Positions 51,098-60,628 of a stretch of 64,000 nt of DNA are shown here, one piece after another (the stretch's first letter is position 1; the number at the start of each line of letters is the position of its first letter). The stretch covers positions 7,316,001-7,380,000 of the forward strand of contig JAPFFF010000002.1 in NCBI GenBank assembly GCA_039105265.1. Direction: 5' to 3'. Source of the stretch: Tritrichomonas musculus (taxonomy: Eukaryota > Parabasalia > Tritrichomonadida > Tritrichomonadidae). Below the pieces are notes generated by a model. That model made no database searches. It was not told the origin of the DNA and saw nothing but the letters and a program-made list of their open reading frames with translations. The position numbers and the translations under genes were made by a program.

Positions 51098-51843
51098 TAT
51101 AGTGTTCCGAAAAAATATTGATAAGAAATGAATTCAATAGTTAATCGTCGTTAACAAAAGTTATTTTATTTTTAAAATTTTTAATTTAAAAAGTTAAATT
51201 TCTTATCAATATTTTTTCGGCAATTGAAAAAGTTGATTTTTTATTAAAAATTAAAATTAAAATCTTACTTGATTGCCTTGCACTTCGAGGCATTGTTTCA
51301 ATTTCTTTGGAAAAGAATCAATCAAAGAATTGTTTGTTGCTAAACTTAGATTATTCCATATAAAGAATAAAATTTGTGTTCAGGAAACATTTGCCATTTC
51401 AGCTCCAGGGATTTCAGGAAACATTATTGCTTTAACGTATATGAAATACTTGATTTCATTTGTTAATATTTGTGGTCGGCAAGGTTGTGTTTTTTCTGGT
51501 CTCCCTTCATCAATCTATTTAGCTACTGCTTTGACGCAATTTAACGAAATACTTAATGCATCAGCTGTTTTGCTTTTATTAAAATTGTGCGATTGCAGAA
51601 CCACTTGCGATTAAATTATAGCGTTCGTTTGTATTTTTTGGTAAAGAAAACAAATAAATAAAAGGTCAAAAGATTGACCAACAATTGATTCATAAATTCA
51701 TGAATAGGTCATTAAATTTGAATGAATTTGAAAGAAATTTTAAAATTCTCTCAAATTATTTTTAAATAAATTTTCTCAATTTTTTCAATGAAACATGAAA
51801 ATTTCTCTCAAATTTCTTATCAATATTTTTTAGGACCACTATA
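51098..51843 (-). mobile_element. Internally deleted Tc1/mariner element
   Basis: 746 bp including TA dinucleotides at each end. The ends form a ~32-bp inverted repeat: left TATAGTGTTCCGAAAAAA... and right (reverse complement) TATAGTGGTCCTAAAAAA..., both continuing ATATTGATAAGAAAT. The minus strand keeps the N-terminal helix-turn-helix of a transposase (51423-51612: NFNKSKTADALSISLNCV, then GRPEKTQPCRPQILTNEI) and the C-terminal end (51262-51360: NNLSLATNNSLIDSFPKKL and KQCLEVQGN). The DDE core is missing and a stop interrupts the HTH part, so the copy is non-autonomous. A third, inverted copy of the end lies inside at about 51198-51222. Confidence 0.8.
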
Positions 51844-54248
51844 TTTGTCGGTTATGAAAATATCTGTCGGACTTTCTATATTATATTAGCCCAACATTGA
51901 TATTTCCATACTAAGATGTAGAATTTTAATATAATAATTATTTTCCAATATGAGTCTCTTTTGCATGATGAAAAAAAAAAAAAAAGTTTTTTGAGAGGTA
52001 TTCACGAAGAAAACTAGCCTAGCAATTTAATTCTAACTTATTTATTTTATTTTTAAAATATGTAATTAAGATAAATTACAAATTTTATATGATTCCATGT
52101 GTTTATTTTCAAGATATTGCTTAAGCATTTTTTTGTGAGAAAAAAAAACTATTTTCAATATATTTTGACATTTATTTGGAATTTTAAATGAAAGATTTTC
52201 TATAAAACAATATAAAATATCTCAATATATATATATATTGACATTAAATAATTATAAATTAAAACATATATCGATTAATAATATTTTAAATAAAAAATTA
52301 TTTAGATATTAACTTATTTTTATTTCAAAAAAAAAAATATTTATTTAAAATTATTAGTTTTTCACAAAATTTGTGATCACTTTTGTGAAATCCTTTGAAA
52401 AAAAGCTAATTTTGATTTATTTGTTAGAAAAAATGAATATTAATAGAATTATTTAAATGTTTAGCAAATAATTTGATTCAAATTATCGGCATTTTCTATT
52501 ATATATATATATATGTATTTAGAAATATATATTTTATCCAATATCTGTAAAATTTCAATTAATTATTTTTTTTTGTTGTTTGATTTTTGAACATTTAGAC
52601 GTTTTGCACCCAAAAAAAACATCGATATTGTTGGAAACCAATTTTCTCAAAATTAAACACATAAATTTCTTATTGATCGCAATTTATGTTAAGATGAATC
52701 GCAATAATTAATATATTAAAAATAAAAGCAAAAAGCTAGGCTGAAAAAAAAATTGGGTTGGATTTTTATTAATTCTTTTGTTTTTTTTTGTTAAATCCTT
52801 TGCTTTTTTAAATATCGAATTTATTAAAATGAGATATAAAGCCAACTCAATATTTAATTCTTTATATATTTATTAAAATTTTTAAGAATTTTTAATCCTT
52901 ATTAAAAAAAAGTCTAATAATTCTAATATATCTGAAAAAATAAAATTCTTATATTTTAACAATGCAATGCTTGCCAAAGATAATATAGAGCAATTATATG
53001 TTTTTTTTATAAATTAGAATATTTATACTCTAATAGTCATTGAATTAATGCATTTCTAAAATCCAAAAAGACGTTAAGTCACTTAACATGAATACCTCTG
53101 TTTTTTGATTATATATCTTAACGTACACATCAAAAAAGTTTTAATTTTTTGAAGGTGCCGCAAGCAGAAAAAAGAGATGTTCCAGATTTAATTTATATTA
53201 TTTCTTATATTATTCAAATTTATATCGATATAAATCTATGAATTCAAAAAAGTTATTCTTTATTCATAGGTTTGATTTTATTAAATTTACGATAGAGTCA
53301 TAAAATTTACTTATATAGATAGACATAATGAACAAATATACATATTGATATGAAATTAACTTTATGTGCATAATCATTTTCCATAAATATTATCAAATGA
53401 GAACTTATATAATTTTCAAAAAATATAAAAGCAGAGAGATTAAATGTATTTATTGAATATAAATAACAATACATAGAGAAAATTGTATCAAATAAAAATG
53501 TTTATTTATCAAAAATTGGAATTTTAAATTAAAAATTTCATATTTTGACTGGCTTTTCAAGAAATGCCGTCTTGTATTACGACAAAAAGTTCCATGTAAT
53601 GCTTTTTTGGCTTTTGAGTTTGCACTTTGTTGTTTGTTTATCGAAATCTGTAAATTGAAATTTGATTTTAGTTAAATTTTGTAGTGCCACAGCAGCGAGG
53701 ATGTATATGATGAACCTTTGGCTAAAATAATTGAGTGTCTTTCGGGACTGTTGATGCTTTCTTTTGGAAATATAGGACTCAAGTAAATGAAAAAATATCA
53801 AAATTTTCAATAATTCTCAGAAAAAAAAGCTCCTTGAGTTTCAGAAAAAAAAATACGTTTTTAAAAAATCATTCAAAAAGTTGATATTTTGCATTTCTAT
53901 TTCTCTCCGAATCGTAGACAATTTAATTTAATTTTAATTTATATTAAAATACATATGAAGAACAATCTAACCCACCTATTTTGAAAGCAGAACATCAGAG
54001 ACATTTTGAGAAACACGTACACATAAATTAAATGATGATTTTCTCTATTTCTAAACGTGTTTGATGCTTTTCACGGGACAAACAAATTGTCTAATCGATA
54101 AATATTATTTTGGTAAAAAAAAAATATTTTATTAACTCTTATATGTTTTTCAAAATAGCATTATAAAAATTCAATACAAAGACGTTTAGCTTTTTTGCTC
54201 GTGGTATTGAAATGATTATGATCATTGATCAAAATTAGGCTGGATAAA
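51844..54248. other. AT-rich gene-free region
   Basis: About 2.4 kb with no credible gene. A weak inverted pair AGCCTAGC / GCTAGGCT at 52016 and 52735 and a pair TAGACAATTT / AAATTGTCTA at 53915 and 54084 might be ends of small decayed elements, but neither has a convincing target duplication. A less AT-rich patch at 53575-53810 has open frames in more than one phase and could be a degraded coding relic that I cannot identify. Confidence 0.5.
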
Positions 54249-55023
54249 TACCGTATTTATAATAACTTAAGAGTTCTCTCAAAAAACTTAAGAGTTGATT
54301 GAATACTTTAATTTAAAAAGTTAGAATGGTATACAAATATTTTGTAAGAATTTTTATTTTGAATGAATTTACTCTTGAATAAAATTGAGAAGAAATAGGC
54401 CAATTTTTGGCCTTCGAAGACGATAATTTTTAAAAATGACAAATCAAATTTTAGAAAATATTGATAAGTTCCAAGCTTAATTAAGAATATATTGCAAATT
54501 CTCGTACCATATCAACTAATAGAAATCGAATATGATAAATGACATACTCCCTGATAAGATTTTTGATAAGTGGAACAAAAAAAATTTGATATGCAAAAAT
54601 ACTGAAATGAATTTAAGCTGAAACATATTAGATGCATTTTATTATGAACAATGATTATTTTAATAGATCATATTCTCAGATTACTGTTCAAAGATGTTTC
54701 AAAGAAAATTTTACAAAATGTTAGAATAATTGCTAAGACGCATTTTTGATTAATAAATATTGGTTTTTATATTAATGTATAGGCTATTTTATGAATAAAA
54801 ATTTATATAAAATTTCATTATCAAAATTAATCTTGAACAAAAATTTTAGACTTTCCGGAAAAAAGTGAATATACAAATAAATTAAAGCAAAATTTAGATA
54901 ATTACAAATTTCTTTCATGAATTTGTTCAGCAAATTGATGAATTTGGGAATGAATAAATATCAATTGAAAAAGTGAACTCTTAAGTTTTTTGAGTAAAAT
55001 AAGTGGTTATTATAAATACTGTA
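54249..55023. mobile_element. TA-flanked terminal-inverted-repeat element, non-autonomous, Tc1/mariner-like
   Basis: 775 bp bounded by TACCGTATTTATAATAAC on the left and, inverted, TACAGTATTTATAATAAC on the right. The inverted similarity resumes with CTCAAAAAACTTAAGAGTT about 15-20 bp further in. TA at both ends fits TA target duplication. The left end has an extra copy of CTTAAGAGTT. The interior is AT-rich and I could not recognise any transposase part, so the superfamily assignment rests on the ends and the size. Confidence 0.6.
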
Positions 55024-55513
55024 AATTTGTGTAAGCTCTGAGAATTTTCACAAATTTTGAATATTCTTAACAAATTTGAGAGTTAAACTTTTTTAGAGGA
55101 ATCTTCTGAAATAATGAAACTTTTTTAGAGGAATCTTTTTATTTTTTGAAAGGGGATCTAATATATTCAAAATTTTAATAACAAATACTAATATGCATTT
55201 GATAATTTATTAAATTGTTATTATATTATTAAATGAAAATAAATATATATGTAATTATTGAATTTATCAATATTCTAGCAAGATATAAATATTTGATATT
55301 TTTTCTTTCAATTCAATTTCAAGAAACAAAATTTGTATTAACTCATAGAAATACCCATCCTAATCAAAATCATAATTTTTTTGAAAGATTTTTTGATATA
55401 TTGAGAAACTTTACACTTTTCGGACAAAATCCACTCAATTTTATTTATTATAATATTGATATATGAACTTATTTTGACTTGTTTTTTGGAATTAAATCAA
55501 AAAAAAAATCAAC
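55024..55513. other. AT-rich gene-free region
   Basis: About 490 bp between two small elements. A direct duplication of AAACTTTTTTAGAGGAATCTT occurs in part at 55086 and 55118. A 77-codon frame at 55233-55466 has no recognisable domain; I do not call it a gene. Confidence 0.45.
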
Positions 55514-55543
55514 TCTTTTTTTAGAAGGGGCGAAGCTCTTCGA

Positions 55544-56021
55544 TAGACTTGTTATTTTGAGAATCGATATCAAAAACGTCACTTTTTTGCATCTGATACT
55601 CGATCATCAGTTTACAAATCTGATATCGAGATTATCGATTATCAAGATATCAGATATGAAATGTGATATAAAAATAATTGTAAACTTGATATCAATTACC
55701 GAGATCTCGAGATCTCAAACAGATTTATCTTTTTTTATAATTGGTATTTGTGATTTTATTATATTTAAAAATAAATAATATAATGTATTGATGTTTATTT
55801 TAAGATTAAAATCAAAAAATACATTTTTTTTTATGAAATATTTGTGATTAAAATACGATCATATATTTATCAAAAAGTTTAATTGAAAATTCTTATATCA
55901 AAAGCTGAGAAAAAAAATTCTCGATCTCTGAAATCGATCTCGAGAATCTGTGTATATTTATGTATCGATATCAAAAAGTCATTCAATTATCGATCTCGAG
56001 AATCGGAGAATAACAAGTCTA
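55544..56021. mobile_element. hAT-like MITE nested in the MULE-like MITE
   Basis: 478 bp with perfect 13-bp inverted termini TAGACTTGTTATT / AATAACAAGTCTA, flanked by a perfect 8-bp direct repeat CTCTTCGA (55536-55543 and 56022-56029). An 8-bp duplication and a TAGAC start suit the hAT superfamily. The interior is full of GATATC, ATCGAT and CTCGAG-type palindromes, including a 16-bp one at 55701-55716. There is no transposase frame. It lies only a few bases inside the left end of the host element, so it is the younger insertion. Confidence 0.75.
55701..55716. repeat. 16-bp perfect palindrome
   Basis: GAGATCTCGAGATCTC is fully self-complementary and lies in the middle of the hAT-like MITE among many shorter GATATC/ATCGAT palindromes. 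Confidence 0.7.
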
Positions 56022-56865
56022 CTCTTCGACCGTTAACCTTTTTCATTTTATGATAGTTATATTGCAATATTAATTATTTATTTATAATGAATACATTTTA
56101 TAAAATATATTTGAACAAATGTTATAAGCATTAATGTGTAAAAAATTCAAGATAATGCTATTTTAAATCAAAAAAATTGAATGAAAAACTTCTTTTTGCT
56201 CAGAAAGTAAAAAACATAATTTTCTATGTGAACTTCAATACGATGTTATAAAACGCAATAAAAATAAATAAAAATACATTTATTAATGTAAGATATAAAA
56301 TTGTATGCCAATTTATATGGCCAATCTTTTGATATCAAAATTATTTCATAATATTTGGCTTTTATAGAACAAATAATATTAAATATTTAATCAATAATCG
56401 AGATTATTTAAAATACAAAAAGAATTATCTTTAAATTTTAAGCATATATCCAAAAAACAACGAATAAAAATTAAAAGAAAAAAATTCAATGAATTCAAAA
56501 AGTTTGGAAATTTTATAAAATAATCATAAAATTTTAAAAAAATTAAACCGTTTTTAATATGGTCAATATTTACTTACACGATTAACAATTCAATGATTTT
56601 TATAAAAATAAAAATACCTATATCTTTTTTTTCACCATATAAAAATGAATACAATTTGGAAAAATAATCTTAACAGCAAATAAATATAATGATATAAAAT
56701 TATAAAATGAATCATATTGAAAATCAGGAGCTTCGCCCCTTCTCTTTTTTTATCATAAAAAAATCTTCAAATTGAATAGGAGTGATTGAAAAAAAATTGA
56801 GAGCATTTTGTCTGAAAAGTGCAACTTTTTGAATATTTTTTTTTTTTTTTCATTGCCAGTTTAAG

Positions 56866-59529
56866 ATGACATCGAAAGTTGACACTGATTTAGATATTTC
56901 ACCATGGAAAGTAAACCCATCAGATTTTCAGAACGAAAAAGATGACAAAAAACAAATTAAAGGTGGAAATGGATTAGTAACTTTCGTTATTAGAAAATCA
57001 GATGGATTAAAGTGTGTAAAGAAAAAAACTTTGAAATCCTTAAAAGACATTGAAACAAGAAGAAACTTTAATAGGGAAGTAACAATACTTGGAACATTTA
57101 AACATCCAGCTCTTGTTCCATTAATTGGGTATTATGAAAAAAAACAAAGTGGCTTTATTTTTCTTAAAGCAATCGAAAAAGGATCATTAGACGAAAATAT
57201 TAAAGTAAATGGAACCATGACAAATCCACTTTGGGATGAAACACATAAACTCATTATTGCATATGGTATTGCATGCGCAATGGAATATCTTCATAGCCAG
57301 AGAGTTATTCATAGAGATCTGAAACCAGCAAATGTTCTTTTGGATAATCAACTTTTTCCATTTGTTTCTGATTTTGGAACTTCTAAACAAGTGAACCCAG
57401 AACTTTCAATTCAGCAAACAATTTCATCTACCACACCTGTTATTATGGCTCCTGAATTCTTTGAAGATCCTCAAGAAACAAAGGATAAACTAGAACTTGA
57501 TATTTACGCATATGGAATTACAATTTACCATCTTATTTCTGGTTTGGAACCATTTGCTTCTTATTCATTGATGTCCTTAATGAAAGCAGTTTCAAACGAA
57601 GAGAGACCTCCAATCCCTGATTATGTTGCACCCCATTGGAAAGAATTAATTGAAAACTGCTGGGCTCAAAACCCTACTGATCGACCACCTTTTACTGATA
57701 TATGCGATGTTCTCGAATCAGATCAATTTGTTACCAACTCCATAAATAAAGATTTATTCAATTCATATCAAAAAATGGTTAAACCTTATAGACTAGGATC
57801 CGAAAAAACAGATAAACCCAAATCAAAATCAGAATCTGTATCAGAGCCCGAACCTGAACCCGTCGCAGAATCAGAAGAGCCTATTAATACAGAATCACCA
57901 GTTCTAAAGAATCTTCGAGAAGAATTTGAAAAAGGTGGCAGCGTTGCTTCTAAGCTTACATACGCTGATGCTTTATTTTCTGGGAAGTATGGTTCACCTA
58001 ATCATGAAGAAGCTTTCAAAATCTTTCTCTCCATAGCTAACAACGACAAAAATGTCAATAAAGATAAAGCTTTGGCTGAATATTTTGCAGGACAATGTTT
58101 GGTTAACCAGGGAAAATATCCATTAGCTAGTACATACCTAAATAAAGCAGTTTATCATGGTAATTCAGATGCAGCATTTTATCTTGCTGAACAAATTTTT
58201 GATGGCAATATCAAAGCTAAAAACTCGGACCAACTTAAAAAACTTTATCAATTTGCAGCAGATGCAGGCCATCCACAAGCAATTAAAAAATTTGCATTTA
58301 TGAATTATTATGGATCTTTTAACAACCATCCTGATAGGACTACAGCAAATAAATACTTTAAGATTGGATCAGATAATGGAGACCCAGAATTGGTTTATAT
58401 TTGGGCTGTTAGAAATGAATTTGGCCGTGGCTGTGAGAAAAATGTGAAAGAAGGAATGAGGCTGATGAAAATGGCAGCAGAAGACTTAAAATATCCAGAA
58501 GCTCAATTTGATTATGCATTACATTTATATAACGGATTAAATGTTGAAAAAGATTTGGATGAAGCTACAAAATTCTTTCAAATGGCAGCCAGTAACAATC
58601 ATCCTGTAGCTGTTCTTTACTGTTATCTTATTCTCTCCAATAGTTCAGACGAAGAAGATAGGAACTCAGCGCAACCATTCTTTGATCAATGCTTCAGTGA
58701 TGAATTCATGAACGAGAACAAAACAGATCCTGATGCATGGGCAATAAATGGCCAAATGCTTTCAGATAGCGGTGATATTGATAATGCATTATCAAATCTT
58801 TTCTTTGCTATGACAAGCGGTTCAATAAAAGCAATGCATGTTCTTGGTAATATTTGCGAAAATGATCCTTCAAGAGGCGATCCAGACTTTTTCTATGAAC
58901 AAGCAGCTCACCACTGCCACTGCTTAGATGAATATGGATTTTATACACCGATGCCATACAAAGTTTTTCACTGTACTAAATGCAATAAAGATATTTGCGA
59001 AGGTTGTGCCAAACACTGTCATAAAGGGCATAATGTAATTGATGCAAAAACAGAAAGTGGATTCAAATGCGAGTGCGGTGCTAAAGGACTTAATGGAAAA
59101 TGCTCTGGTGAATTTGTTGGCCAACAATGCTGCTTACAACATCTTTATCAATGCGAAACTTGCAGTAAACATAATGATCTTATTTTCATTTGTAAGAGCT
59201 GTGCTGATAAATGCCACCAAAATCATCAAATTATAGATTGCGGTATTCAGAAAAACTTCTGTAGTTGTGGAATGAAAAATTTTTCAAATCACTTTAAATG
59301 CAAGATTCTTGATTTTAATGAAACAGAGCAATGCTCAGTACTATCCTTCTTTGATGAGCCAGCTATGCAAAGATGGTTTAAATGCATTTCTTGCGGTATA
59401 TATGCAACAGATGAAGATGGAGTTTGCGAGAAATGCGCAAATCTTTGCCATAAAGATCACATGATAATTGATGTAGGCGTTCAAAAACGACAATGCAAAT
59501 GCATGATCAGAGAAAAATGCCATTTTTAA
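56866..59529 (+). CDS. TKL-type protein kinase + Sel1 repeats + three UBR-box-like zinc fingers
   Basis: An 887-residue protein. Residues 15-290 are an apparently active kinase: CVKKKTL holds the beta-3 lysine, the catalytic loop is HRDLKPANVLL (149-159) and DFG is intact (169-171); the C-lobe ends NCWAQNPTDRPPF. An acidic Ser/Glu/Pro linker (about 315-345) follows, then Sel1-like repeats (about 350-660; for example AAFYLAEQIFDG and PEAQFDYALHLYNG). From about 685 to 887 lie three Cys/His-rich units of the form CxxC...CxxCxxxCHxGHxxID...CxCG, which look like UBR-box zinc fingers. UBR boxes bind N-degrons in E3 ligases; here the partner is unknown. The combination suggests a kinase that selects clients through the zinc fingers. 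An Inr-like TCATTGCC lies 16 bases before the ATG. Confidence 0.85.
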   Translation: MTSKVDTDLDISPWKVNPSDFQNEKDDKKQIKGGNGLVTFVIRKSDGLKCVKKKTLKSLKDIETRRNFNREVTILGTFKHPALVPLIGYYEKKQSGFIFLKAIEKGSLDENIKVNGTMTNPLWDETHKLIIAYGIACAMEYLHSQRVIHRDLKPANVLLDNQLFPFVSDFGTSKQVNPELSIQQTISSTTPVIMAPEFFEDPQETKDKLELDIYAYGITIYHLISGLEPFASYSLMSLMKAVSNEERPPIPDYVAPHWKELIENCWAQNPTDRPPFTDICDVLESDQFVTNSINKDLFNSYQKMVKPYRLGSEKTDKPKSKSESVSEPEPEPVAESEEPINTESPVLKNLREEFEKGGSVASKLTYADALFSGKYGSPNHEEAFKIFLSIANNDKNVNKDKALAEYFAGQCLVNQGKYPLASTYLNKAVYHGNSDAAFYLAEQIFDGNIKAKNSDQLKKLYQFAADAGHPQAIKKFAFMNYYGSFNNHPDRTTANKYFKIGSDNGDPELVYIWAVRNEFGRGCEKNVKEGMRLMKMAAEDLKYPEAQFDYALHLYNGLNVEKDLDEATKFFQMAASNNHPVAVLYCYLILSNSSDEEDRNSAQPFFDQCFSDEFMNENKTDPDAWAINGQMLSDSGDIDNALSNLFFAMTSGSIKAMHVLGNICENDPSRGDPDFFYEQAAHHCHCLDEYGFYTPMPYKVFHCTKCNKDICEGCAKHCHKGHNVIDAKTESGFKCECGAKGLNGKCSGEFVGQQCCLQHLYQCETCSKHNDLIFICKSCADKCHQNHQIIDCGIQKNFCSCGMKNFSNHFKCKILDFNETEQCSVLSFFDEPAMQRWFKCISCGIYATDEDGVCEKCANLCHKDHMIIDVGVQKRQCKCMIREKCHF

Positions 59530-59685
59530 TAAATTTTTTTATAACAAATATAATGTTAAAAATTCATTTTATTTGTGGAATATAATAATATTCTCTATTT
59601 TTTATAGAATGACCGAAACATAAATTTTAAGCTCACAATTTTTTTATCAAAATTCTCAATTTAAGAAACCGAATAATAAAATTGA

Positions 59686-60354
59686 ATGGATCAAACTCAG
59701 CTCCCAATTCAACCCCAACCAGCTCCTGTTAATCCTCCTTTTCAACCAGCTCCAGCTCCAGCTCCAGTTCAGCCTCAGCAAGCTGAATCCTTTCAACCTC
59801 AAGATATAAATACTCCTCCTGAAGATGAAAATAAGCAAGAATATTCTTTCCAAGATCGCCTTGTCATTCAAAAAACTGAATTAGAAATGAAATTAGATAG
59901 CATTGTTCTTCATACAAAGCCTTTCGTCCTTTATCGATGGATCTTTTACAGCTTCTTTTGCGCTCTTCTCGTTGGTCGAATGCTCATACAAAAAAGATTT
60001 TACGCCATTGCATATATTTGCTTTATTGCTCATATTAGCCTTCTGATTCAATTTGTTTCTCCTAAATTAGATCCAGAGATTTATGGTCCAGAAGTACTTC
60101 CAGGATCATACGAACCTTTCAAAAGAAAATTACCTGAATTTGATTTTTGGAAGAAGATTACAAAAGTTATTATTTTATCTAATATCGCTACCCTTTTCCC
60201 ATTTTTGGATATGCCAGTTTATGCGCCACTTCTATTTGGCTATTTGCTCATAGTTTTCATTATTTCATTCCATGAAAGAATTATGCATATGATTAGAAAT
60301 CATTATGTTCCATTTACAGTTGGCAAGCCTAAATACAAAAAAGAAGAAGAATAA
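59686..60354 (+). CDS. RER1: RER1-family ER retention/retrieval receptor
   Basis: A 222-residue protein. Residues 1-60 are a Pro/Gln-rich cytosolic extension not found in usual RER1 proteins (about 190-200 residues). The rest matches the family: a TM pair around 85-125 (VLYRWIFYSFFCALLVGRML), the SPKLDPE loop (about 127-133), the FKRKLPEFDFWKK motif (about 146-158), a second TM pair (about 160-200), and the C-terminal RIMHMIRNHYVPFTVGKPKY. RER1 cycles in COPI vesicles between Golgi and ER and retrieves membrane proteins. The conserved motifs make the assignment firm. It lies between two kinase-like genes without apparent functional link. Confidence 0.9.
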   Translation: MDQTQLPIQPQPAPVNPPFQPAPAPAPVQPQQAESFQPQDINTPPEDENKQEYSFQDRLVIQKTELEMKLDSIVLHTKPFVLYRWIFYSFFCALLVGRMLIQKRFYAIAYICFIAHISLLIQFVSPKLDPEIYGPEVLPGSYEPFKRKLPEFDFWKKITKVIILSNIATLFPFLDMPVYAPLLFGYLLIVFIISFHERIMHMIRNHYVPFTVGKPKYKKEEE

Positions 60355-60628
60355 AACCTTTCTATCTATCTTATATTGTAGTGAAGAAAAAAAAAATTAA
60401 TTATCTGAACTATAAATTAAAAAATGTTTTTCATATATTCTTTTTTACCTCTTTTAATTAAATTATATCGAAAACGATTTGGCCAAGCAGTACCACAGGA
60501 TAAGAGATATGAGAATCATCATTTTGTTTTTTCACTCATTCATACCTCAATGATGTAACCTCACAAATATTTCAATAGAAAAATTTCACAATAAATTAAA
60601 TATTTATGCCAAAAAAATTGTGATTTAG

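Larger units (their letters stand above)
55514..56752. mobile_element. MULE-like MITE with 10-bp target duplication, interrupted by a hAT-like MITE
   Basis: Perfect 15-bp terminal inverted repeats GAAGGGGCGAAGCTC occur at 55524-55538 and, inverted, at 56728-56742. They are flanked by a perfect 10-bp direct repeat TCTTTTTTTA (55514-55523 and 56743-56752). A 9- to 11-bp duplication points to the Mutator superfamily. Without the nested insert and its second target copy the element is about 733 bp and has no coding capacity. The string GGGCGAAG also occurs at the left end of the intact MULE (GGCGAAG preceded by G), which may be coincidence or a shared terminal core. Confidence 0.75.

Noticed and set aside
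52016-52742. Inverted AGCCTAGC / GCTAGGCT pair about 720 bp apart, a size similar to nearby MITEs
   Set aside because: Only 8 bp match, the similarity does not extend inward, and no convincing target duplication flanks it.
53577-53810. 77-codon minus-strand frame in a less AT-rich patch
   Set aside because: Coding-like strings occur in more than one frame without a recognisable domain; may be a relic, but nothing supports a specific call.
53915-54093. Inverted TAGACAATTT / AAATTGTCTA pair that could bound a 179-bp MITE
   Set aside because: Ends begin TAGAC as in the hAT-like MITE, but only ATCG is shared in the flanks, not an 8-bp duplication; too weak to call.
55233-55466. 77-codon plus-strand frame
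   Set aside because: No recognised domain, strongly Phe/Ile/Asn-biased, no upstream Inr-like motif, and located in an element-rich gene-poor stretch.
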